64,000 nucleotides of DNA from Scleroderma bovista. Taxonomy: Eukaryota > Basidiomycota > Agaricomycetes > Boletales > Sclerodermataceae. Numbering within the stretch: the stretch's first letter is position 1; every line of letters starts with the position of its first letter. A program made the position numbers and the translations under genes. This document shows positions 12,803 to 21,347 of the stretch, piece after piece. Where the stretch lies: contig JAYMGJ010000169.1 of NCBI GenBank assembly GCA_037178675.1, forward strand, positions 1-64,000, in the 5' to 3' direction. The notes below the pieces were generated by a model, which searched no databases, was not told the DNA's origin, and saw only the letters and a program-made list of their open reading frames with translations.

Positions 12803-15682
12803 TCAGAACAAAACCGCCGCAACCTTCTGCCAGAAAGTGGTGGGAGGAATTTCTGGCCCTTCTGTTTCCTCGGGTGTGGGAATACCCTACATCGATTATC
12901 AGCGTGCGTCAAGATAGAAATAGACCGAGTGTGAAGGAGATTATAATCTCGGAGCAGCAGGCAAGAACAAATGGAGGAAGAGCGACTTACAGTGACGAAG
13001 TCCATTTCTTCTGGTTTCCAGACCCTGGTCTTCCTCGTTATCTTCCAGAAGGCATAGAGTGCAAAGAAGGCGGGAATGTTGATGTCTGAGCCGCCGAGCA
13101 GAGACAAAGGAGAGATTAGAGGAGAATGCGATTCGACTAAGAAGGATGGGACATACACGAGGTGAGGAATCCACTCGCAGTGAAACCCCAGAAGACCTTG
13201 AAGCCGTTGATGAGGATGAAGATCGTGCACCACGTTACACCCCATATGGCGAGGCCGGGCTGAAGTTACGGGCAAGAGGGGTTACGAAACCAGGGCACAG
13301 CACAGAGATACTTACCTGGAGGGGGTTCCAGTAGTGAAGGCGCTTCTTGCGGTCAATGCCCTGAGCCTTGAATCCACGGTCTGCGAATTTGTGAGTGGAC
13401 GATTGCAATGATGGATGAAATAACACGCACAGAAGAAGAGGTAGGTGAGATTAATAGAACCCCACGTGAAGAAGCCGCCAACAGTCGACAAGTTCACCAG
13501 CCAGCTGGGGAACGTGAATTTCGTCTCTCTCCACAATTAATGCCACTCACTTGAATACGGTCTCGGCACCGGCTGACACGTTCATGAGCGACAAGAACGC
13601 GAACACACCAGTGAAGCAAACGGCAACGATTGGGAGACCGCTCGACGTGCAGCGGGAAAAGATGGCTGGTGCTTGACCGCGAAGAGCAAGACCATAAAGG
13701 ATGCGCGACGAGCAGAACAAGTATGAGTTGGCTGCGGAGAAAGCGCTGGTCATGACGCCGGCATTGATGATACTGGGAAGAGCTGGAAGCGAAAAGTGAG
13801 ACCCATACGAGTGTGCAGAGTCGAAGGAGATACCCTTGATACCGGCTTGAGTTATTGCAATGACATAGGGAGATTGGGCGGCAGTACCCGTAGCTAAGCA
13901 AAACGTCATTACACTGGAACTGTAAACAATACTAGAATCGACTCGCAGTGCAGCAAATTCGGATCGTTATATGGTACAATAAGACCTGTTATGAAAATAC
14001 CAAGGATCTACTGACAATAAGTACCAAGTGGCACAACACAGGGGGGGCAACTTACATAGAAAACACAAATGCGATAAAAGACACGGCGGACAGCTTTGGC
14101 AATGTTGCGGCGAGGGTTCTCTGTTTCTGACGCAGCGCTGTAAACGCCATCGGTGAGAGGTAAGTTTCTCTTGGCATATAATACGACACCTACATGGCAA
14201 CAAGTTCCATTCCCTGGAATGAGAATGCAGCTTGCACCAGCACAGAGAGAATTCCGAGGAAGCGATCAAGGCCAATGTTGTTAGGCTCCAGGCCAGCACC
14301 AGCAAGGACACCAGGGTTCTTCCAGTACTGTAATCACAGTCAGGGCTACTCCAAACACAGAAGGCAAACGACCGAACTTGGAAACCAAGGCGTTTATGGT
14401 TGGGCGCACCGCCCAAGTCGATGATGAGACCCACGAGGATAAGGCCAGTTATCATTGACACTTGCGACTGTTATGACAGCTGCACCACCAAAAAAGATAA
14501 GATGACACACGTTTTATCAACGCAAACAAAAATTCAGCTGTAAATAGCCACGAATGAACGCGTTCCAGTAAACACTGCCAGTGTGATGGCACTTACCTTC
14601 TCCAAACCATCTGAAACGAGATAATGCATCAGAATCCAAAGTAGATGGAGCATTATTGGCTTACCTCACTCCAAAAATGTTGATGAGAATGACGAAACAA
14701 GCGACGACAGTGGTGTAAATTGCTGCATGATGGGTCTGAGAAGAAATTGATCAGTTGCCCAAATAGAAAACACTGAATGACATTCACATTGTTGTCCCAG
14801 TAGGTGATAAGGATTTGGGCACCAGTGATCTCCACAGGCACTGTTATTCTGCCCGCAGCTAAGAATTACACCGGAAAGCCAATAAACTTGCTTACAGGTT
14901 AGTCTGTGAAGTCATATTTAGGACGACGAGCGTGTCAAGTAGAAGATGAACCACGAACGTAGAAATAATTCTATGCAGCGAGTACAGCCAAGATTGAGTC
15001 CGCGACAGTAGCAGCATCTCCGAATGACTTACCCAACCAACCTGAAGTGAAAGAGGTCAAATAGCTGTAAAGACGAGGTGATAGAAAACGTACAGCGAAA
15101 CCAAGAGCAGGATCGACCCATCTTGCGGCTAGGAATAGAGTATGAACGATGGGCAAATGCAAGGTCGAATGTAGAAATACCGAAGTGGGGAAAGGTTCCC
15201 GAAATGGGGGCATGGCATGTCATTTCACCGACAGAGCATAGGGATCTTGGAGAATCGAAAAGTTAAGGAAAGGCGAGTGTCAAGTGTTGTTCACCCACGA
15301 GTAAGCTACAGTGCCTACGAGAGCATAGGCAAGGAGAGCACCGACGGGTCCAGCGCCGCTGAGGGCTTTTCCAGATCCAAGGAACAGCCCAGTCCCAAGA
15401 GTACCCGCAATCTAAGGAACGTTAAGAACGCTGGCAGAAGTGGCAAGTGATGGTGCCATACAGCGATCCTGGGACGGAAATGAGTAGGATGAAGACAACG
15501 ATGAAAAAGCTCGAGACGCACATCTGGACATGGCGTTGCTTCAACCGCCGCTGGACGAGGTCGACGGAGGCGACATCGAAGCGGTGCTCAGGGTCGGCGA
15601 TGACGGACTGTAGTAGGTTCGGGAATTTCTCAACGCTGGAGGCATCGATGGGTTTCTCTGATTCCTGGGTTGCTCTGGCCAT
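12803..15682 (-). CDS. Amino acid permease AAP2 (apparently intact)
   Basis: Same family as AAP1. The start MARATQESEKPIDASSVEKF leads to DLVQRRLKQRHVQM. The 7-nt exon (15462-15468) completes Met and encodes Ile-Ala. The TM1 exon reads IAGTLGTGLFLGSGKALSGA. The 9-nt exon V-G-W is at 15033-15041. Further exons include INIFGVR, INAGVMTSAFSAANSYLF, SSRILYGLALRGQAPAIFSR, GLPIVAVCFTGVFAFLSLMN and WLVNLSTVGGFFTWGSINLT. The C-terminus reads GIPTPEETEGPEIPPTTFWQ and ends KVAAVLF before TGA. No frameshift is evident, so this is the best candidate for a working transporter in the minus-strand cluster. Its start faces the palindromic element only about 200 bp away, which could affect its promoter (inference). 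Confidence 0.85.
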
Positions 15683-15880
15683 CTTGGAAGCAGAGTGGGA
15701 TGGGGGATGACAATAAGGGTGTAGAGCGGGCCACAGAGTTCGAATCCATATGTATGCTGGTAACGAGGGATTAGTCCACACGTTAAGGTGCCTTGGAACT
15801 CATCAAAAGATAAGCGCTCCTGAGGATGATCAAAGAAGCCCCCTCCTTGCGGTACAGCAGGACGCCAAACTCGCATACAA
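15683..15880. other. AAP2 upstream region and left flank of the palindrome
   Basis: This is the only sequence between the AAP2 start and the palindromic element. On the minus strand it continues an open frame, interrupted by the element, that can be joined to the frame on the far side (about 16720-16834). This suggests that the element landed in older coding or pseudogene sequence. Confidence 0.35.
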
Positions 15881-15898
15881 TAGGGGAATACAGAGTGG

Positions 15899-15941
15899 CG
15901 TTTTCGCGCCGTTTTCGAGGCCGTTTTCGAATTCGTTTTCG
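15899..15941. repeat. Subterminal CGTTTTCG repeats, left arm (4 copies)
   Basis: Copies lie at 15899-15906, 15910-15917, 15922-15929 and 15934-15941, spaced 11-12 bases apart, about one helical turn. Regularly spaced subterminal motifs are typical transposase binding sites in some DNA transposons (family knowledge); that role here is inferred. Confidence 0.75.
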
Positions 15942-16170
15942 CAGCTGAGTTTCAAGTCTCAGTCGCACGTGACTACCATATAAGGCATAGCGTATTATCT
16001 AATGTGAAAGGTTTGGTCGGAGCGTGAATAGTCAGGAAGCAAACCTTCGAGTAGTGTTGACTACCAAATGGTACAACATAGTTCACTAAAAAAAAAATGC
16101 GGAATAAAAAAAGGGATGTAAAGTTAGTCCATACTATCAAAATGACATAAATGAGGAGGTATGATGAAGC

Positions 16171-16246
16171 AAAAAAAAAGATGTACAGAAGGGGACTTGA
16201 ACCAACAACTTAGATAAAAAAAGAAGGGATGTCAACCACTAGGCTA
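16171..16246 (-). ncRNA. tRNA-like Pol III unit, left arm
   Basis: On the minus strand: A box TAGCCTAGTGG (16236-16246), B box GGTTCAAGTCC (16193-16203) and a T9 run (16171-16179) as a candidate terminator. The A-to-B distance fits a tRNA-type promoter. The stems of a cloverleaf do not pair well, so this is not a working tRNA. A T7 run lies between the boxes and could stop Pol III early. Confidence 0.5.
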
Positions 16247-16341
16247 CAAAACCAATATCAGGTATAGCAACAATGTAAATATAACTAAATATAGTCAACT
16301 TCTCATATTTGCATTGTTGCTTTCACTATTGATGGCTTGAG

Positions 16342-16416
16342 TAGCCTAGTGGTTGACATCCCTTCTTTTTTATCTAAGTTGTTGGTTCAAGTCCCCTTCT
16401 GTACATCTTTTTTTTT
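16342..16416 (+). ncRNA. tRNA-like Pol III unit, right arm
   Basis: On the plus strand: A box TAGCCTAGTGG (16342-16352), B box GGTTCAAGTCC (16384-16394) and a long T run (about 16408-16416). It is the mirror copy of the left-arm unit and points the opposite way. The arms begin to match exactly at the A box; sequence upstream of it differs between the copies. Confidence 0.5.
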
Positions 16417-16643
16417 GCTTCATCATACCTCCTCATTTATGTCATTTTGATAGTATGGACTAACTTTACATCCCTTTTTTTATTCCGCATTTTTTTTAGT
16501 GAACTATGTTGTACCATTTGGTAGTCAACACTACTCGAAGGTTTGCTTCCTGACTATTCACGCTCCGACCAAACCTTTCACATTAGATAATACGCTATGC
16601 CTTATATGGTAGTCACGTGCGACTGAGACTTGAAACTCAGCTG

Positions 16644-16697
16644 CGAAAACGAACTTGAAAACGGCCTCGAAAACGGCTCGAAAACGGCGCGAAAACG
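16644..16697. repeat. Subterminal CGAAAACG repeats, right arm (5 copies, one degenerate)
   Basis: Copies lie at 16644-16651, 16656-16663 (TGAAAACG), 16668-16675, 16679-16686 and 16690-16697. This is one unit more than in the left arm. Confidence 0.75.
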
Positions 16698-16715
16698 CCA
16701 CTCTGTATTCCCCTA

Positions 16716-17743
16716 ATGATAGATTCCAGTGCGATAACGACAGCCTGCTGTAGGGACATGCCGGCAAAGATCATGTGCAATCCGTCACATACTTTCGTAC
16801 GAATCTTATACTCCCGAATGTAGTGGGTGGACATGCGCTCGGAACGACGGAAGGGGAGGTCTGTCTCGTGAAGTGGTCACCAATCAGAATGTTGACACTA
16901 GGTATATGTGCATGTAGTTGACGTTCACTTTACGATCAGGAGCGCTCGAGAGCCGTGCAGGTGTCCAATCCAACTCCCATGCTGTCAGTGTTGCCCAAAG
17001 AAGACGATAGTACAAAAGAGGGACGCGTTCTTCCCATTCCATGGCAAAAACAATCGCCATATCTTGCCTGATCCGAGATGCCCGACGCGGCAGACTATAC
17101 GCCTCATCATGCACACACCAACCAAGAGGAAGTAGCTGCTTGGATCAGTGGTCGGCGGAACCACACATGGCAGAGCGTTCCCAGACCGTGGAGATCCGTG
17201 GATATCAGAACACTTCGAAGCTGGGCTGAAGTAGAACGTTTAGGTGACACCGAATTCGCATTAGAGGCACAAGCTCCACTGAAAGTGACCGGTGAAACGG
17301 ATGAAACGTTGAAGCAGTGACTCTGAGCACAAGGTCAAGAAAACTGCTCTCACGTTCTGGCACTTTTGCAAATGGGAACAGAAATAGTTTGCTTCCGATG
17401 CGACGCAGTAAACGACTTCTTGCTCAACCAACAACCAAGCCCAGAAAGAGTTACTGGGTCCGTATACTGCAGTTGAGACCGAGTCCTAATCCACATTATC
17501 TTGTTGATGAATTCAATTTCACAGCCTTGATCTGATGCGGAAGTAATCATCCGTGATATCAAGGTGTTTCGGGCGCTTGAGCATGTAGTACCAGAGTCAC
17601 TGCTGCAGTGCTCACTCATACAAATGACCGACCTTCGATATTGCCCGATCAATGCTAGTAAGGGAACCTACATACAGCAGTCGGTATCTCGTCTAATGCT
17701 GGATAACACCCGTGTTGTAAATGGGAACTAGAAATTGAAATCA
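16716..17743. other. Gene-less region with decayed minus-strand coding remnants
   Basis: Two minus-strand open segments occur here. One (16884-17114) contains MEWEERVPLLYYRLLW. The other (about 16720-16834) contains KVCDGLHMIFAGMSLQQAVV and runs to the palindrome edge. If the palindrome and one TA are removed, the second frame continues into VCEFGVLLYRKEGASLIIL on the left flank. The pattern loosely resembles small basidiomycete membrane proteins of the DUF6533 type, but I cannot confirm that. The last 150 or so bases before AAP3 match the sequence downstream of AAP4. Confidence 0.35.
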
Positions 17744-19915
17744 TCAAAACACCGCGTCAGCAAGCTTGCCCCAGAAGCCGTGTGGTTTTCTGTATGGCAG
17801 CTCCGTCTCTTCTAGCGTAGGGATGTCCTATACACATTGGTTGCATCATCAGCATTTCTGCAGTAACCAGAATGGAGCCAGAAACGGAGATAAGTTGGGT
17901 GAACGTACATCATCAAAGTCCATCTTCTCTGAAGTCCATATCAATGTTTTCTTAGTGAGTTTCCAGAACAAATATAGTCCAAAGAATATCGGGATGTTGA
18001 TATCTGACTGTCCTCACATCAGGATATCGCCCCATATGTAAACATGAGTATGGCTTACACGCCGAAAGAAAGTCTGAAGCCTTAAAGTGCCAGAAAACTT
18101 GGAAACCGGTGATTAGTATGAAAATCGTACACCAGACAACGCCCCATATCGAGAGCCATGGCTAAATGAATCAGTCTAATACTCACCAGTACATCAATTT
18201 GCGACATGTGAACATACCTGAAATCTGCTCCAATAATGTAGGGTTCTTCTGTCCCTCCCTTTTTCCTTCAGGCCACGTTCTATAGTGTTTGCTCAAGTAG
18301 AAGCTGAAGGACAGTGGGAACCGCCTTACAGAAAAAGATGTAAGTGAGATTAATGGTCGCCCAGCCGAAGAAAACGCCAACGGTCGATAAATTCACAAAC
18401 CATCTAAAATCAGAATGAATTTCATGATTTCTGTGCAATTTTCCTTCGGAATCCATACTGGAACACTTCCTGGGGATGCTGTGGCATGCCCATTAGTGAG
18501 AGCAAGCCGAATGAACCCTGATCGGCCACACTGAACGAGCCCATTTCCAAATATTGAGGAATGGAACATACAGTGAACAAAACAGCCATTACGGGCACTC
18601 CATTCTTTGTCCTCAAGAAGAAAGCGGGTGCTTGTTCTCGTACGGCAAGACCAAACAGAATTCTTGAAGGAGCGATAAGAAAAGAATTTCCAGCAGAGAA
18701 GGCGCTGGTAATAAATCCAGCATTGACAACTTGTGGAAGCACTAAACAAGAGATGATGAGTCAGTAGCACATGCAAGCTATGTAACCCCTACCACGTATC
18801 GATGCGCATTTCATTGCAATGACGTAGGGCGACGCAGTTGCAGTAGCAAAACTGGTGGACTGAAACGCTGGACAAATTTCAGGCACAGAAGATCGTGATT
18901 TTCAGTTCAGCAGCACCCACGTTGCAGAAGAAGTGAACTATTAAATGGTACAATCAATCCAGCCACGAAAATACCCTAGATCTATTTCAGTCATTAGATA
19001 CATACTTGTCAGGGAGGGGTGGCGAGCTGACGTACATAAAAAATCAGAATGCGAAAGAAGGATTTGCGAATGGCTTTCGCGACGTTCCGTCTTGGGCCCT
19101 CGATTTCCGACGCCGCACTGCCAACGTGGACGTTGTGAAGAAAATACAGGGATGGGCACTTACATAGCAACACTCTCTATACTTTGGAATGAAAACGCAG
19201 CCTGCACAATGACAGACACCACACCCAGAAATCGGTCTAACCGGACATTGTCGTGGACGAGATGTGCACGTGCAAATACCCCTGGGTTCTTCCAGTACTA
19301 CCCATTAAACAAATATGAACAGAAGAACTTACCCATCCCACCTGAATGAGCGATATCAAACAACACACAAGCCAGAAATCACCCACTGCAAAACCCAATG
19401 CTGGATCCACCCATCGTGAGGCTGAAAACACCATAGTACGGAAACGAGCCAGGTACGGGTGCGAAGGATGTCATTTTGCCCAGAGAACATAACGATCTTT
19501 GGACTGATCGCACGGAGTGGGAACGAAGAAACTGACGAATACGCGACAGTTCCGACGAGGCTCTAAGCGATGAGGGCACTGAGAGGTCCTGCACCACTCA
19601 GGGCTTGACCCGAACCAAGAAACAGACCAGTACTCAAAGTACCAGCGAGTTTGGGCATTTCCTGTCAGTCTTAGGTCGTCAGAACTCAGACATGATCTCT
19701 CTTACAGCAATCCTGAAATGACGACCCATGTGAGGTGAAATTGCAGTCCAGGACCAGATAGCTTACATTTGGACGTGTCGTTGCTTGAGACGACGAGGGG
19801 GAAGGCGGGGGGGGCGATGAGGAATGGCCTGTTCATGGTCATCGAGGGAGAAAGTCTCAACCGGGATTTTGCTGCTGCCGTCCGCCGATGGAGTTGTACT
19901 GTGGTCTTCGGCCAT
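17744..19915 (-). pseudogene. Amino acid permease AAP3 (internally deleted copy of AAP4)
   Basis: The start MAEDHSTTPSADGSSKIPVE leads to PPRRLKQRHVQM. The 7-nt exon (19706-19712) and 9-nt V-G-W exon (19333-19341) are kept. The exon after V-G-W begins YWKNPGVFARAH, whereas AAP4 has about 750 bp of extra exons between these points. The missing part includes NYF(Y), the extracellular Asn-rich loop, INIFGAR and LIIAGLVIDLGGAP, so roughly TM3 to TM5 are gone. The leftover intron would be only about 35 nt. The acceptor before the TM1 exon is also changed (CCAAG-ATC in AAP4, CCAAACTC here), and GTLGTGLF has become GTLSTGLF. The C-terminus (GIPTLEETELPYRKPHGFWG, then KLADAVF) is intact. A functional transporter is unlikely, although the remaining exons can still be joined in frame. 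Confidence 0.75.
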
Positions 19916-21347
19916 TCCTAGCTCAAAGCTTTGAATGGGGAGATGCATCCTGAAGGACGTGAGCAGATCGAAGAAAATGACTGTGGAAGAGGACTCGCAA
20001 GGGGACTCGGTCAAGTGGCACACTAAGTGGTATATAGTAGCTTGTGCCCCATATTACACTGCGCAGGGCAGTACAGTGTTGTCTTTCGGTATTAAAAGAT
20101 TCAACCTAGCAGTTAGCACTTGGTAAAAGCACTTCCCGTTTCGCATAGGGCGGTGATTATTATCAGTGCTCCAAGCTGACTCGTTATGTGATGGAAAGGA
20201 AAAGCCGCATCGACACATTCAATATTGCCACTGCACACTCGGCGCCCTTCAAAAGAGCTATCATCGAGTCATGATGAAGCTTAATGCTCTGGATCCGAGA
20301 GGCATACCTATGGTCGTCAACTACATACTAGCCGCCGTCTGGAGTCGATCAACCTAGCTAATTATTTGACGGTTCAATCGCAGTTTCCTAACCAATAAGA
20401 TCTTGAGAGGTATAATAGCTGAATGGCGACCGAGTCAATAACCAATTTTCGTCGAAAGTCTGCACAAAGGCATCCGTGGCCCGTGGGGTGGTCCGCGCCC
20501 TTAGTCTGGGGACGAGATTGCAGCCTGGACCCTGTGAGGCTGTCACAGCTAGTATATGTACCGTAAATTTCTAGACTTAGCTCTGAGCCCAAGCCCCAGA
20601 TACTATGGGATTGTGTAGTACATTCCTTCACGCCGACTGCATCGAATGCTGAGGCGGCATCCTAGGGTTAATGATGGCAACATCCGAATGGCTGTGCAAC
20701 TAGAACAGCACCGTCGCAGACGGCAAACACCTTGTCTGATAACACATACTATGAGCCACACCACAGTCACATCATCATTCTACCATCTACCAATTAGCCA
20801 TTACACACGAGCATGATATAGTAGTCATAGTAAGAATCAATGTATCTCTGTTAACTCACCAATCCTGGTTGAACTGGAGATAGAATGAATACGAAAGGTT
20901 GGTATTTGACAACAAATGCAGCGTACTCGACACTATAACAGACACTGAAATACACAAGATCGCGGACGTTCCAAAAATGCTGACACATTTTGGGTGGGAG
21001 TGACCTTGTTACATAACTTCAGTTTGTTTCCAGTCCGAAAAATGAACAAAAACGAACTCCTAACTTCGGTTTGATTCCGCTCAGTTCGCGGCAACACTAG
21101 TAAGTATGTTTATATTCTGAACCATGGTGAGTTATTATTTTAAGACGTAGTATAAGTAGTACCAGAGTCACTGTTGTAGTGCTCACTCGTGCAAATTACC
21201 ATCCCTCGATATTGCCCGATCAACTTACTGAGCTGCGCAGTAAATGAACCTACAGCAGTCTGGGGTATGTAATCCATGTGCTAGATAATGCCCATGCATA
21301 GTGAATGGAAATTAAAAAATGAAACATCAATGAATTGTCAATGAATA
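19916..21347. other. Region between AAP3 and AAP4; part of the tandem duplication
   Basis: The part next to AAP3 (to about 20530) is similar to the region upstream of AAP4 (24332-24890). Shared strings include TCAACCTAGCAGT, CCCTTCAAAAGAG and AGTCTGGGGACGAGAT. The part from about 21150 to 21347 matches the sequence downstream of AAP3 (about 17585-17743). The middle (about 20540-21150) is unique and holds no recognisable gene. Confidence 0.6.

Larger units (their letters stand above)
15881..16715. repeat. 835-bp palindromic (fold-back) element with tRNA-like Pol III cassettes in both arms
   Basis: The left arm (15881-16247) and right arm (16341-16715) are near-identical inverted copies around a 93-bp centre that is itself partly palindromic. 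The ends read TAGGGGAATACAGAGTGGCG and its complement. A TA is present at each end and could be the target duplication. Arm differences are few: A/T-run lengths, one substitution and one extra CGTTTTCG unit on the right. Each arm carries, pointing outward, TAGCCTAGTGG (A box), GGTTCAAGTCC (B box) and a T9 run. No transposase frame is present, so it would be non-autonomous. It is best described as a fold-back or MITE-like element with tRNA-derived (SINE-like) content. I do not recognise a named family. Confidence 0.85.

Noticed and set aside
15942..15962. Stem-loop CTGAG-(loop)-CTCAG next to the repeats, similar to a T arm
   Set aside because: A five-base stem alone is weak and there is no matching A box at the right distance.
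16342..16416. A functional tRNA gene in the palindrome
   Set aside because: A and B boxes are good, but acceptor and T-stem pairing fail, and a T-run lies between the boxes. It is tRNA-like, not a tRNA.
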